The notes below the pieces were generated by a model. That model made no database searches. It saw only the letters and a list, made by a program, of their open reading frames with translations, and had not been told where the DNA came from. The translations under genes were made by a program, and so were the position numbers. Shown here in pieces: positions 1-9,843 of a stretch of DNA of 64,000 nt. How positions within the stretch are numbered: the first letter of the stretch is position 1; every line of letters starts with the position of its first letter. Source of the stretch: an uncultured Ruminococcus sp. (lineage in GTDB: Bacteria; Bacillota; Clostridia; Oscillospirales; Acutalibacteraceae); NCBI GenBank assembly GCA_958403905.1, contig CATXZD010000004.1:62001-126000 (forward strand), written 5' to 3'.

Positions 1-552
1 GATACCTGTCTGCAATGCAATATCGCCGCAACGTCTGCCCATTACCTCTACTATTGAACAGCGGTCATGTGACTGTGCTGTATCTCTGATACGGTCAACC
101 ATCTGTATAGCCGTATTCATTGCTGTGTCAAATCCAACTGTATATTCTGAACAAGCAATATCATTATCTATAGTGCCGGGAACACCTATACAATTTACAC
201 CCGCATTTGTCAGTGCTCTTGCGCCTCTGAAAGAACCATCACCGCCGATTACTACAACGCCTGTAATATCAAGGCTTTTACAGAAATCAGCTGCTCTCTT
301 AATTCCTGCGGGAGTAGCAAATTCCTCACTTCTTGCTGTATAAAGCATTGTTCCTCCGTTGCCGATTATATCGGAAACGCTTCTGAGATTCATTTCCTGA
401 ACGTCGCCGTTAAGCAGTCCGTTATAGCCACGGTAAACACCATATACCCTTAATCCTTTATTTATACCCGCACGAACTACAGCTCTGACAGCTGCATTCA
501 TTCCGGGAGCATCGCCGCCGCTTGTAAGTACTGCTATTGATTTCTGTGACAT
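1..552 (-). CDS. pfkA: 6-phosphofructokinase, N-terminal 184 residues (partial)
   Basis: ATP-dependent phosphofructokinase, the committed step of glycolysis (fructose-6-P to fructose-1,6-bisP). Reading leftward from ATG at 552, the protein begins [20 protein letters not shown], the family's ATP-binding glycine-rich start. It then shows GGDGS (ATP site), PGTIDND (catalytic Asp loop) and VEVMGRRCG (substrate loop). GGAGGT lies 8 bases before the ATG. The reading frame is still open at base 1, so roughly the last 40 percent is outside the window. Identity is certain from motifs; whether another pfk copy exists cannot be seen. Confidence 0.96.
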   Translation of the reverse strand, partial: MSQKSIAVLTSGGDAPGMNAAVRAVVRAGINKGLRVYGVYRGYNGLLNGDVQEMNLRSVSDIIGNGGTMLYTARSEEFATPAGIKRAADFCKSLDITGVVVIGGDGSFRGARALTNAGVNCIGVPGTIDNDIACSEYTVGFDTAMNTAIQMVDRIRDTAQSHDRCSIVEVMGRRCGDIALQTGI

Positions 553-585
553 AATATTACCTCCATAAGGTTATTAACACTTGAT

Positions 586-614
586 ATTATAATACAATTG
601 GTTTTTCTTTACAA
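586..614 (-). promoter_or_regulatory. sigma-A promoter of pfkA
   Basis: On the minus strand TTGTAA and TATAAT are separated by exactly 17 bases, about 35 bases upstream of the pfkA start codon. Confidence 0.7.
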
Positions 615-695
615 GAGGATTTTAAATTTTTCTGAATTTTTTGCGTATCAATATATTAAAATTGGTTATTCATTAGCACAATATCAGTAATTCAG

Positions 696-724
696 TTGAC
701 AAAATAATAATATTATATTATTAT
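696..724 (+). promoter_or_regulatory. sigma-A promoter of the GT-C/GT2 pair
   Basis: A perfect TTGACA is followed 17 bases later by TATTAT, about 60 bases before the first gene of the plus-strand glycan block. Confidence 0.6.
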
Positions 725-784
725 AAAATAATACAAAATAATCAGAATTTAGTACTTTTTATCTTTAGATTTGGCGGTATAGTT

Positions 785-2674
785 ATGAAAATGAAAATTA
801 AGGATTTATCTTTTAAACATGCATATAAACCATCAAGACTTAATTTCGGTGGTGTTTTGCCGGAATTTATTTTATTTTTTATTGCTGCATTTATCGCCTA
901 TTTTATATTTATGTATATAGATATCACCAACACAATTGATAACTCAGTTTTGTTTACAAAAGCGATTTTCAGCGGTAATTTTTTTGATTTCTATGACTAT
1001 TCTATTGAAAACGCAAGTACAAATTTTCCTGCAAACTATGAAATTTTAGCATATGTTCCGTTTGCTGTTTGGAATCTTCCTCTTGCTATAGGAAATATGG
1101 CGTTCGGTTTTGATTATATGCACTCATCAATTGCTCTCCTTTGGGCAAAAGGTATAATTGTTGTACTTGCAGTAATTACTCTTTACTATATCTATAAAAT
1201 TCTTCGTCTTTGTAAAATAAACAAAGATTTTTCCTTGCTTGCTTGTTTCGTGTTTTTAACAAGTATAATGTTTTTCTGGCCAAGCTTCTTAATTGTACAG
1301 ATTGACCTTCCTGCTCTTCTTCTTATGCTTATGGGAATATACTCTTACCTTAAGGGCAATAATAAATTGTTTACTTTATTCTTTGCAATCTCTATTCCCT
1401 TTAAAATGTTTGCAGTTTTCCTTTATATTCCCCTTTTGCTTTTAAAAGAAAAGAGAATAATTTATATTGCAATCAAAACTGTTTGGGTTATGATTCCCCA
1501 GCTTTTATGCAAGATTTTGTTTGTAGGAAGCGAAGCATACCATTTTGCTTTAAGCTCACAGTCAAAAGATGGATTAAACTCCCTGTTCAATTTTACGGAT
1601 ATTATAGGGCCACGTAAATTATCGCTGTTTATTGTTGCTTTTTTTGCAATTTGTGTTTTTTGCTATATATATAAATATGATAAAAAAAGCACAGAGCTTA
1701 AACTTTCTCTTCCGTTGTATTTGTCAGCTCTTGTTTACGGCTGTATGATGATTTTTGTTCAGACAAGAGGATATTGGGTTATTTATGTTGCACCGTTTCT
1801 TGTTATGACAATATTTATTGCGGGTAGATTTATGAAGCTGAATCTTCTGCTTGAGCTTCTTTCCGGATTTTGCTTTTTTATGTGGTACTCAATCGCAGGC
1901 GGAGGAGCTGCACGCGATAAAAGTATAGTATGGCGGCTTTTACTTTATAAGTTTATTAAGCATCCCGAAAGCAGCGAGCTTAAATACGGTAATCTTGACA
2001 AATTGTTCTCTTCTCTGGGCTTGGACAATTATGAATATCTGTTTTTTACTGTTTTTGTATGCTCGCTTACAACAATATTAATCACATGCTGTCCGTTAAT
2101 TCTAAAAAAATACGAACGTGATTCTTATGTTGACCGAGGCGTCATTATCATAAGACCTTTAGTACTTCTTTTGATGATTTTCCTGTATGTCTACGCATAT
2201 ACTGCTACAACCAATCCTGTTATATACAATAATATTAATAAAACCAACATTTCTTCAGAATGTGATTTGCTAAGCAATAACACGGTAAGTCAAGAAATAA
2301 ACTTTGACAAAAGCTATCGTCTGCACGAACTCCAAGTAGTTTTTGATAACAGCAATTCATCAAGAAATAACTTTTGCTCTGTAATAGTTGAGATTAAAAA
2401 TAAGAATACCAACGAAAATATATTCACAACACGTGTGGGTTGTTCAATGATAAATGATGATAAAGTTACGCTGATTAAACTGAAAAATCTTGAAGTCAAG
2501 TCCGACGATACGTATGAAATTAAATTCACGGCAATTGACGGTGTAGACCAGAGTATTATCGGCTATAAAAACAGCATTTCGCTTTACAGAACAAAAGAAC
2601 TGAATGATAAATTACATCCGGCTATTGAAAACGGCGTCGAAAAGGATTATAATTTATCTATAATGATAAGATAA
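785..2674 (+). CDS. polytopic membrane protein, GT-C glycosyltransferase-like
   Basis: A 629-residue membrane protein with about ten or more hydrophobic helices spread over residues 25-490, followed by a soluble, beta-rich C-terminal part (about 500-629). The first extracytoplasmic loop carries acidic residues (YIDITNTID and FFDFYDY), as in GT-C enzymes, which take sugars from polyprenyl-phosphate donors outside the membrane. The next gene, 17 bases downstream, encodes a polyprenyl-phosphate glycosyltransferase of the kind that makes such donors, so the two probably work together in decorating a surface glycan. The exact family is not recognised; the glycosyltransferase role is inferred from topology and context. 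The ribosome site is weak (GGCGGT upstream). Confidence 0.75.
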   Translation: MKMKIKDLSFKHAYKPSRLNFGGVLPEFILFFIAAFIAYFIFMYIDITNTIDNSVLFTKAIFSGNFFDFYDYSIENASTNFPANYEILAYVPFAVWNLPLAIGNMAFGFDYMHSSIALLWAKGIIVVLAVITLYYIYKILRLCKINKDFSLLACFVFLTSIMFFWPSFLIVQIDLPALLLMLMGIYSYLKGNNKLFTLFFAISIPFKMFAVFLYIPLLLLKEKRIIYIAIKTVWVMIPQLLCKILFVGSEAYHFALSSQSKDGLNSLFNFTDIIGPRKLSLFIVAFFAICVFCYIYKYDKKSTELKLSLPLYLSALVYGCMMIFVQTRGYWVIYVAPFLVMTIFIAGRFMKLNLLLELLSGFCFFMWYSIAGGGAARDKSIVWRLLLYKFIKHPESSELKYGNLDKLFSSLGLDNYEYLFFTVFVCSLTTILITCCPLILKKYERDSYVDRGVIIIRPLVLLLMIFLYVYAYTATTNPVIYNNINKTNISSECDLLSNNTVSQEINFDKSYRLHELQVVFDNSNSSRNNFCSVIVEIKNKNTNENIFTTRVGCSMINDDKVTLIKLKNLEVKSDDTYEIKFTAIDGVDQSIIGYKNSISLYRTKELNDKLHPAIENGVEKDYNLSIMIR

Positions 2675-2691
2675 AATACGGAGGTCAAATT

Positions 2692-3636
2692 ATGACAAAA
2701 TTATATCTTGCTATTCCCTGCTATAACGAGGAAGAAGTATTAAGAGATTCTGCCGAAAAGCTTTTGAACAAGTATGACAACATGATGGCTGATGGCAAAA
2801 TAACCTCTGACAGTAAAATTGTTTTTATTGATGACGGTTCAAAGGATAAAACCTGGAGCATTATTAAAAAGCTTCATAATGAAAACTCTGTTTTTCAGGG
2901 CATTAAGCTCAGCCGTAACAGAGGTCATCAAAACGCACTTTTGTGCGGACTTATGACGCTTAAAGATAAGGCGGATGCAGTAATTTCAATTGATGCGGAC
3001 TTACAAGACGATATTAACACCTTTGATGAAATGGTAAAGAAATATGAAGAAGGCTGTGACGTCGTGTATGGTGTTCGTTCAAAGCGTGAAACAGATACAT
3101 TCTTTAAGCGTTTTACTGCTGAAGCATTCTATAAAATTCTAAACAAGATGGGCGCAAAAGTTATTTTTAACCACGCTGATTTCAGACTGATGAGCAAGCG
3201 TGCTCTTGAGGCCTTTTCTCTCTATAAGGAAACTAACATCTTCTTAAGAGGCATGGTACCTCTTGTTGGATACAAGTCAGACATTGTTACATATGAACGT
3301 TCCGAACGTCTTGCAGGAGAAAGTAAGTATCCGCTTAAGAAAATGCTTGCACTTGCATGGGAAGGCATCACTTCACTTAGTATTCAACCTATAAGAATGA
3401 TTACCTGGCTCGGCGGTATTGTATTTGCGATCAGCATTATTATGATTATCTATTCACTTGTAAGCTTCTTTATCGGTTCTGCAACTACAGGTTGGGCAAG
3501 TACTCTTTGTTCTATCTGGGCAATCGGAGGTCTTCAGCTTTTGGCAATCGGAATCATTGGTGAGTACATCGGAAAAATTTACCTTGAAACTAAGCAAAGA
3601 CCAAGATTTATTGTTGAAGAATTTCTTGAAGATTAA
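2692..3636 (+). CDS. GT2 polyprenyl-phosphate glycosyltransferase (GtrB/DPM1-like)
   Basis: Transfers a sugar from a nucleotide donor to undecaprenyl phosphate on the cytoplasmic face. It starts with the GT-A fold pattern LAIPCYNEEEVL, followed by FIDDGSKDKTW (nucleotide site) and ISIDADLQDD (DxD metal site, around residue 100). A RSERLAGESKYPLKKM segment typical of the GtrB/DPM branch follows, then two C-terminal transmembrane helices (about 235-300). At 314 residues it has the normal length for GtrB-like enzymes. GGAGG lies 8 bases before the ATG. The adjacent GT-C-like gene is the likely user of the lipid-linked sugar; which sugar is transferred cannot be told. Confidence 0.92.
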   Translation: MTKLYLAIPCYNEEEVLRDSAEKLLNKYDNMMADGKITSDSKIVFIDDGSKDKTWSIIKKLHNENSVFQGIKLSRNRGHQNALLCGLMTLKDKADAVISIDADLQDDINTFDEMVKKYEEGCDVVYGVRSKRETDTFFKRFTAEAFYKILNKMGAKVIFNHADFRLMSKRALEAFSLYKETNIFLRGMVPLVGYKSDIVTYERSERLAGESKYPLKKMLALAWEGITSLSIQPIRMITWLGGIVFAISIIMIIYSLVSFFIGSATTGWASTLCSIWAIGGLQLLAIGIIGEYIGKIYLETKQRPRFIVEEFLED

Positions 3637-3648
3637 TAAGCCTATATT

Positions 3649-3682
3649 TTATGCATCTGCAAAATGCAGATGCATTTTTTAT
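3649..3682 (+). terminator. intrinsic terminator after the GT2 gene
   Basis: A 10-bp stem (ATGCATCTGC / GCAGATGCAT) with a 5-base loop and a run of six T. Confidence 0.88.
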
Positions 3683-3791
3683 TAAAAAACATGTAAAATC
3701 AATAGATAAAGTTTATATGATTCCTTGTAATCAGACAAATCTTATGTTATTATAAATACTGTAATTATACTTATTTTTGAAAGGAAAAACT

Positions 3792-6641
3792 ATGGATATT
3801 AAAAAATTGCAAAACCGAAACTCAGCAATGGATATAATACGAATAGTTGCGGCATTTACCGTACTTTCTGTCCATTTCTTTTTACACAACGGTTTTTACA
3901 GTCAGATTGTAGAAGGTGCGCCTATGTACATAATGGTGCTTATGCGTACACTGTTTTCAGTTTGTGTTCCGTTGTTTATGATTCTTACGGGTTATCTGAT
4001 GAGTCGCAAAACACTTAGCCGAAAGTATTATTCAGGAATTTCGAAAACTTTGATTGTTTTTGTGATTGCAACTCTTGCGTGTATGATTTTCAAAACCATA
4101 CACGATCATGAGCCTTTCACCCTTAAATCATTTATTTTAGGTACGCTTGATTTTACGGGAGCAAACTATTCGTGGTACATTGAAATGTACATTGGTTTAT
4201 TTCTTCTCATTCCGTTCCTTAATCTTGCATACAACAAACTAAAAAACAAAAGACAAAAGCAAGTGCTTGTGCTGACTCTTGTTTTTCTCACAATAATCCC
4301 GACCTTGCTAAATATTTTCAGCTTTGACAATCCTGCTTGGTGGTCAGACCCCAAAACCTCGGATACATTTTCAAAGCTAATTCCGAGCTGGTGGATGGGA
4401 TTCTATCCTGTTACATATTACTTTACAGGCTGTTACATTCGTGAGTACGGTATAAAACTTAAAACAAGAAGTATGCTTGTGCTGTTTTTGCTGTCAATAG
4501 TGATTTTCGGAACATTTAACTTCTACAGAAGTTACGGTACTACTTTTAAATCGGGGATTTATGTTTATTGGTATGGATTTGAGCCTTATGTCCTTTCTGT
4601 TTTGCTGTTTGTACTGTTAAGCAGAATAAAGACAGACAATTTTAGTAAGAAATCTAAGTTTGTGTTATGGAAAATTTCTGACCTTGCACTTGGAATTTAT
4701 CTGATTTCATACATATTTGATATGCTTGTTTATCCCGTGCTTAATGCAAAAATCAATCCGATGACAGACAGACTGCCGTTTTATTTTGTAACTGTTCCGA
4801 TTGTTTTTGTATGCTCAATGCTGGCTTCTGCAGTAATGAATTTTGCAGCAAAATATGTACAAATAATATTTAAAAAAATTGTTGAGTTTATAAAAGCACA
4901 GCGTCAGCGAACTGACAAATACAAATTGCAGGATTATCTGTTTATTGCTCTTATGGCAGGCGGACTTATATTTGCTTTTTGGAAATGCGTTTACGGCTTT
5001 GGCGGAAACGATGAAGCTTTTTATCTTACTGTTCCGCAGCGATTTAATATGGGTGACGCGCTTATTAAAGACGAATGGCATCTGTCCCAGCTTTCAGGAT
5101 TTTTGATGATGCCTTTTGTATGGCTTTTCACTACAATTACCGGCTCTACCGAGGGAATAATTCTGGCTGCAAGGGTATTTTATATTCTTTTCCATACAGC
5201 AGTTTCAATTGTAATCTACTCTCGAATCAGAAAATACGGTTATGTTTCTGTTTTTGCATCCGTTCTTTACTTCATCTATACACCATATAATATTATGGCT
5301 ATGAGCTATAATACCATGGGACTTGACTTTGTAACCCTTTCCGGTGTAATTATGGGCACTGCAAGCTATAAGAAAAAGCTCCCGCTTGTTATCAGCGGAG
5401 TTGCATTTGCCGCTGCAGTGTTGTGCTGCCCGTATCTTGCAGTTGCATATATCCTTTATGGAGTATGTGTGCTGATCCATACATTTATTAAAAACAAAGA
5501 TACTAAAATAATTTTTAAAAGCAAGTTATTTGACGGCAAAACTTTCCTGTTTTTCAGCATTGGTGTTTTTGCCCTTGCGGCACTGTTTTTGATTTTTGCA
5601 CTTACAAGAGTAAGCGTAAAAGAAATTATTGATTATCTTCCCTACCTTATGACCGATCCTGAGCACCCGCAAATTGCGCTCGGCACAAGGTTTAGTATGT
5701 ACTTTAATTCAATTTTAAATTGTCACAGCCACTTTAAAATTGCGTTGTTCAGCTATCTTGCTATGATTGTTGTTATGATAATTGACCGCAAACGCAAATA
5801 TCATCGTTCACTTTATCTTATCACAACAACTGCTATTGTTATTCTCTGTTACATATTACTTCTGCCGCAGATTACATATGCAACCTACAATGCAATTATG
5901 TTCCCTCTTATATTTATTGGAATTACGTCATATATTCTGTGCACAAACAAGCCAAAAGCGCTTTTTGCAAGCTTGTTTGTCCTAGGCATAATTTATTCGT
6001 TTGCAATTTGTTTCTCATCAAATCAGTATTTCTACGTAATTTCAATGGTAATTACCTCTTCAAATATTGCAAGCTACGTTTTCCTTGCACAGCTTTTAAG
6101 AGAGATGAAAACTTCACAGGATAATATTGAGTATGCGGTATGGGTAAAAAGAGGAAGCTTTTTGTTTGTTGCATTTATGATTTTCCTGCAAGGAGCTTTC
6201 CAGATTAAATCAAAAGCCGAGCACTGTTTCTGGGAATCAGGCAATACAAGTAATTTGACTTCTCAGATTCAAAACGGACCTGCAAAGGGAATTTATACAA
6301 ACGCAAATAACTGTAATACTTATGAACAGATTTACAGCGACTTACAGTATTACAAAAACAAACAAGAGGATAAAATACTTTTCCTAACCGCAAAAACATG
6401 GTGTTATCTCGCGGCAGAGTTTCCGTACGGCACATTGTCAGCGTGGATTTCCGGTGAAAAACCTTCAAGCGTTGAAAGATTGAAAACTTACTACAGTGTG
6501 AATTCCGAGAAAGTCCCGAAGTACATATATATCCCCAAAGATTCCGAATGGGACTTTACGAACATATATAACGACGCTTATACAAACGGATATTCTGTCG
6601 AAGAAAATGATATTAGCTATAAACTTGAGAAAAATAACTAA
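3792..6641 (+). CDS. acyltransferase-3 domain fused to a GT-C-like membrane glycosyltransferase
   Basis: A 949-residue two-part membrane protein. Residues about 8-365 form an acyltransferase-3 domain (opening RNSAMDIIRIVAAFTVLSVH with the conserved His, ten or so helices), which O-acylates surface sugars. Residues about 385-830 form a second polytopic unit with GGNDEAFYL in its first outer loop, the acidic motif position of GT-C/GT39-type glycosyltransferases. A soluble tail of about 130 residues follows. The ATG at 3792 is preferred because AAAGGA lies 7 bases upstream; a TTG at 3777 would lie before that site. It is flanked by terminators or promoters, so probably monocistronic. The fusion would couple sugar transfer with acylation of the same glycan (inference). 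Confidence 0.82.
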   Translation: MDIKKLQNRNSAMDIIRIVAAFTVLSVHFFLHNGFYSQIVEGAPMYIMVLMRTLFSVCVPLFMILTGYLMSRKTLSRKYYSGISKTLIVFVIATLACMIFKTIHDHEPFTLKSFILGTLDFTGANYSWYIEMYIGLFLLIPFLNLAYNKLKNKRQKQVLVLTLVFLTIIPTLLNIFSFDNPAWWSDPKTSDTFSKLIPSWWMGFYPVTYYFTGCYIREYGIKLKTRSMLVLFLLSIVIFGTFNFYRSYGTTFKSGIYVYWYGFEPYVLSVLLFVLLSRIKTDNFSKKSKFVLWKISDLALGIYLISYIFDMLVYPVLNAKINPMTDRLPFYFVTVPIVFVCSMLASAVMNFAAKYVQIIFKKIVEFIKAQRQRTDKYKLQDYLFIALMAGGLIFAFWKCVYGFGGNDEAFYLTVPQRFNMGDALIKDEWHLSQLSGFLMMPFVWLFTTITGSTEGIILAARVFYILFHTAVSIVIYSRIRKYGYVSVFASVLYFIYTPYNIMAMSYNTMGLDFVTLSGVIMGTASYKKKLPLVISGVAFAAAVLCCPYLAVAYILYGVCVLIHTFIKNKDTKIIFKSKLFDGKTFLFFSIGVFALAALFLIFALTRVSVKEIIDYLPYLMTDPEHPQIALGTRFSMYFNSILNCHSHFKIALFSYLAMIVVMIIDRKRKYHRSLYLITTTAIVILCYILLLPQITYATYNAIMFPLIFIGITSYILCTNKPKALFASLFVLGIIYSFAICFSSNQYFYVISMVITSSNIASYVFLAQLLREMKTSQDNIEYAVWVKRGSFLFVAFMIFLQGAFQIKSKAEHCFWESGNTSNLTSQIQNGPAKGIYTNANNCNTYEQIYSDLQYYKNKQEDKILFLTAKTWCYLAAEFPYGTLSAWISGEKPSSVERLKTYYSVNSEKVPKYIYIPKDSEWDFTNIYNDAYTNGYSVEENDISYKLEKNN

Positions 6642-6681
6642 AATATACATTTGTCACACCTAATTATCGGCAATATAAAAC

Positions 6682-6710
6682 TTGTATTTTTTTCTGTTTT
6701 ATGGTATATT
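6682..6710 (+). promoter_or_regulatory. sigma-A promoter of the phosphoglucomutase gene
   Basis: TTGTAT and TATATT with a 17-base spacer, ending about 80 bases before the start codon. Confidence 0.6.
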
Positions 6711-6788
6711 ATTTAATGCTTAATCTGAAAATATGGGTTTTTGGATATTTGGGAGTATATGCCTAAAACTATTCTTGGGGGTAATTTT

Positions 6789-8510
6789 ATGGAAATTATG
6801 AAAGTATATAATGAGTGGTGTAACAATGCTGTAGAAGATAAAGACTTAGCAGCAGAGCTTGAAAGTATAAAAAACAATGAACATGAAATCTACGAGCGTT
6901 TTTACACTTCACTTCAGTTTGGTACTGCAGGTTTGCGCGGTATTATCGGTGCAGGTACAAACAGAATGAATATTTATGTTGTACGACAAGCTACGCAAGG
7001 TCTTGCAAACTATGTCAACAATAAATATGGCAATGGTGCTGTTGCTATTTCTCACGACAGCAGAATTAAAGCTGACTTATTTATGATTGAAGCAGCAAGA
7101 GTACTTGCTGCAAACGGAATAAAGGTTTATATTACCAAAGAACTGCAGCCAACGCCTGTACTTTCATATCTTGTACGTTACTTTAAATGTCAGGCCGGCA
7201 TTATGGTAACTGCAAGCCACAATCCTGCTGCATATAACGGCTATAAGGCTTACGGTGACGACGGATGTCAGATGACTGATGTAGCCGCAACAGCCGTTTA
7301 TGATGAAATCTGCAAGCTTGATATTTTTAATGATGTAAAAATTGCTGATTTTGATGAAGCAATAAAATCAGGTATGATTGAATATGTTGACGAAAGCGTT
7401 TATGAAACATACCTTGATAAAGTTATGGAGCAGCAGGTTAATCCCGGAATTTGTAAAAACGCTGACTTGAAGGTTGTTTACACTCCGCTTAACGGTGCAG
7501 GCAACAAGCTTGTAAGAAAAATTCTCGGAAAAATCGGCGTAACAGATGTTACTGTTGTTAAGGAGCAGGAGCTTCCTGATGGAAACTTTACAACATGCCC
7601 CTACCCCAACCCCGAAATTAAAGAGGCGCTTGAAAAGGGTCTTGATCTTTGTGAAAAAGAACAACCCGACCTTTTGCTTGCAACTGACCCCGACGCTGAC
7701 AGAGTCGGAATTGCAGTTAAAGATTACGACGGCAGCTATCGTTTGATTACAGGTAACGAGGATGGCGTAATGCTGACTAATTATATCCTCTCCTGCAAAA
7801 AAGCAAACAATGCTCTTCCTGAAGAGCCTGTTGTTGTTAAAACAATTGTAACTACAAAGCTTGTTAACAAGCTCTGTGAAAAATACGGCTGTGAACTTAA
7901 AAATGTTCTCACAGGATTTAAATATATAGGTGAGATTATTTTAAATCTTGAAAAAAATCACGAAGAAAACCGTTACCTTTTCGGATTCGAAGAAAGCTAC
8001 GGCTATCTTTCGGGTACTTATGTAAGAGATAAGGACGCTGTTGTTGCTGCTATGCTTGTTTGCGAAATGGCTGCATATTACAAGAAGCAGGGCAAATCGC
8101 TTGCTGAAGTTATCGACGGTCTTTATGATGAATTCGGATATTACCTAAATAAAACTTATTCGTTCGAATTTGAAGGCGCTGCAGGAATGCAGAAAATGGC
8201 TGACATTATGAGCGGTTTAAGAGATAATACACCGGATGCTGTTGACAAGTATAAGGTAGTTAGAATTTGTGACTATCTGCTCAAAAAAGAAACTGATGTT
8301 AAAACAGGTGAAAGCACCGACATTACTCTTCCAAAGTCAAACGTTATTTCACTCAATCTTGAGGGTGACAATTCAGTTATTATCCGTCCGAGCGGTACTG
8401 AGCCAAAAATTAAACTTTATATTACTTCAGTTGGTTCTGACAAAGAAAATGCAGAGATAATCTGCGAATCTCTTGTAAAATCTTCAATGGAACTTCTCGG
8501 TATTGAATAA
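6789..8510 (+). CDS. pgcA: phospho-sugar mutase (alpha-phosphoglucomutase / phosphomannomutase)
   Basis: Interconverts glucose-1-P and glucose-6-P (possibly mannose phosphates), feeding UDP-glucose and surface glycan synthesis. Motifs appear in family order: TASHNPAAYNGYK with the phosphoserine near residue 143, DPDADRVG (metal loop, near 300), GFEESYGY (sugar loop, near 400) and RPSGTEPKIKLY (phosphate loop, near 533). Length 573 residues matches Firmicute PgcA. The ATG at 6789 follows GGGGG by 7 bases; an in-frame TTG at 6741 lacks a ribosome site. Next to glycan genes and a polysaccharide exporter, so a role in precursor supply is likely. Confidence 0.95.
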   Translation: MEIMKVYNEWCNNAVEDKDLAAELESIKNNEHEIYERFYTSLQFGTAGLRGIIGAGTNRMNIYVVRQATQGLANYVNNKYGNGAVAISHDSRIKADLFMIEAARVLAANGIKVYITKELQPTPVLSYLVRYFKCQAGIMVTASHNPAAYNGYKAYGDDGCQMTDVAATAVYDEICKLDIFNDVKIADFDEAIKSGMIEYVDESVYETYLDKVMEQQVNPGICKNADLKVVYTPLNGAGNKLVRKILGKIGVTDVTVVKEQELPDGNFTTCPYPNPEIKEALEKGLDLCEKEQPDLLLATDPDADRVGIAVKDYDGSYRLITGNEDGVMLTNYILSCKKANNALPEEPVVVKTIVTTKLVNKLCEKYGCELKNVLTGFKYIGEIILNLEKNHEENRYLFGFEESYGYLSGTYVRDKDAVVAAMLVCEMAAYYKKQGKSLAEVIDGLYDEFGYYLNKTYSFEFEGAAGMQKMADIMSGLRDNTPDAVDKYKVVRICDYLLKKETDVKTGESTDITLPKSNVISLNLEGDNSVIIRPSGTEPKIKLYITSVGSDKENAEIICESLVKSSMELLGIE

Positions 8511-8524
8511 AAACAAAAAAAGTT

Positions 8525-8560
8525 AACGGCTGTTCAATTCTTTGAACAGCCGTTATTTTT
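8525..8560. terminator. bidirectional terminator between pgcA and the ABC exporter
   Basis: A perfect 13-bp stem (AACGGCTGTTCAA / TTGAACAGCCGTT) with a 4-base loop, T-rich on the right and A-rich on the left, placed between convergent genes. Confidence 0.92.
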
Positions 8561-8565
8561 ATGCG

Positions 8566-9840
8566 TCATAAATTTTTATCATCAATCTCTATTTCATCCA
8601 TAATTACGCTTCCCCATGATTTCTGCCAACGATTGCCGTTTTGCTCGGACATTCTTTTGCGAAAACGAAGTCCTTTCGCAATTTCAACGCTTTCATAAGG
8701 CAAGGCATCATTTTTTCTGTTGTAGAAAACATATCTGGTAAAGTATTCTCCCCTTGCGATTTGAGAGACATTCAGCTTAAAACGCATAGATGTTTTTTCG
8801 CCCTTTTTACCTGAATAAAAATTCTCAATGACATAAGCGGTAACAGGGAAGCGCCTAAAGTCGCTCACTTCAACACGCAAACAGAGATTGTCAATATCTT
8901 CGTTGTTTTGCCATAAAAGTTCTAGCGACATTGCTTCTTCATTATAAAATAAATTATCTGTCTTACCGTAGTAGCCTGCGCGCAAAAGTTCAATATCATT
9001 ACGCTTGCAAGGTTCTTTATGCTTGCCCATATAGTCATAGTACGCAAAATCGTCCTGTTCACCGCCAAGGTAGATTTTTATTGCGTATTCAACGTCGCCG
9101 TCAAAAATCTTCTTTCCATGGTCAAGCACAATACATCTGTTGCAAAGCTCTCTGATTGTATTCATATTGTGGGAAACATAAAGAATAGTTCTGTTTTCAT
9201 CCATTGCAAGCTTACGCATTTTTGTTATGCACTTTTTCTGAAACTGCATATCCCCCACAGCAAGCACTTCGTCCATTATTAAAATTTCAGCATCAAGATG
9301 GGCGGCTACTGCAAATGCGAGTTTTACAAACATACCTGACGAATAGCGCTTTACAGGAGTGTCAATAAACTTTTCACACTCGGAAAATTCAATTATTTGG
9401 TCAATCTTTTCTGTTATTTCTGCTTTACTCATTCCGAGTATTGCTCCGTTTAGATAAATATTTTCCCTGCCTGTGAGTTCACCGTGAAAACCTGTTCCGA
9501 CTTCAAGCATACTTGCTATTCTGCCTCGAAACATAATTTCACCGTCTGTCGGCGAAGTAACTCGTGACAACAGCTTTAAGAAAGTGGACTTGCCTGCTCC
9601 GTTTGCGCCTATTATACCGACCCTTTCTCCTCTGTCGATCTCAATATTAAGAGAGTCAAGAGCCAAAAAACTTTCGCGCGCACTATACTGATTTGCACCG
9701 ATTTTAAGATTAGGGTCATCTTTTCCTCTTTTGCGTGCATACCAGCTTTGCAAGTCATGCCTTAAAGTTCCTGAGCCTATTACTCCGAGTTTATATTCTT
9801 TTGTAAGATTTTCAGTTTTAATTACACAATTATCTCTCAT
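8566..9840 (-). CDS. polysaccharide/teichoic acid ABC exporter, ATP-binding subunit (TagH/Wzt-like)
   Basis: ATPase of an ABC-2 exporter that moves undecaprenyl-linked glycan across the membrane. The ABC domain (about 1-255) has Walker A GANGAGKS, the signature RYSSGMFVKLAFAVA and Walker B EILIMDEVLAVGD; the D-loop AVGD and the N-terminal extension are typical of the O-antigen/teichoic-acid branch. Residues about 265-424 form an extra beta-rich C-terminal domain, as in Wzt proteins that read the glycan's end group. It follows its permease gene after 3 bases, so the two are one operon. What glycan it carries is not visible. Confidence 0.9.
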   Translation of the reverse strand: MRDNCVIKTENLTKEYKLGVIGSGTLRHDLQSWYARKRGKDDPNLKIGANQYSARESFLALDSLNIEIDRGERVGIIGANGAGKSTFLKLLSRVTSPTDGEIMFRGRIASMLEVGTGFHGELTGRENIYLNGAILGMSKAEITEKIDQIIEFSECEKFIDTPVKRYSSGMFVKLAFAVAAHLDAEILIMDEVLAVGDMQFQKKCITKMRKLAMDENRTILYVSHNMNTIRELCNRCIVLDHGKKIFDGDVEYAIKIYLGGEQDDFAYYDYMGKHKEPCKRNDIELLRAGYYGKTDNLFYNEEAMSLELLWQNNEDIDNLCLRVEVSDFRRFPVTAYVIENFYSGKKGEKTSMRFKLNVSQIARGEYFTRYVFYNRKNDALPYESVEIAKGLRFRKRMSEQNGNRWQKSWGSVIMDEIEIDDKNL

Positions 9841-9843
9841 TTT

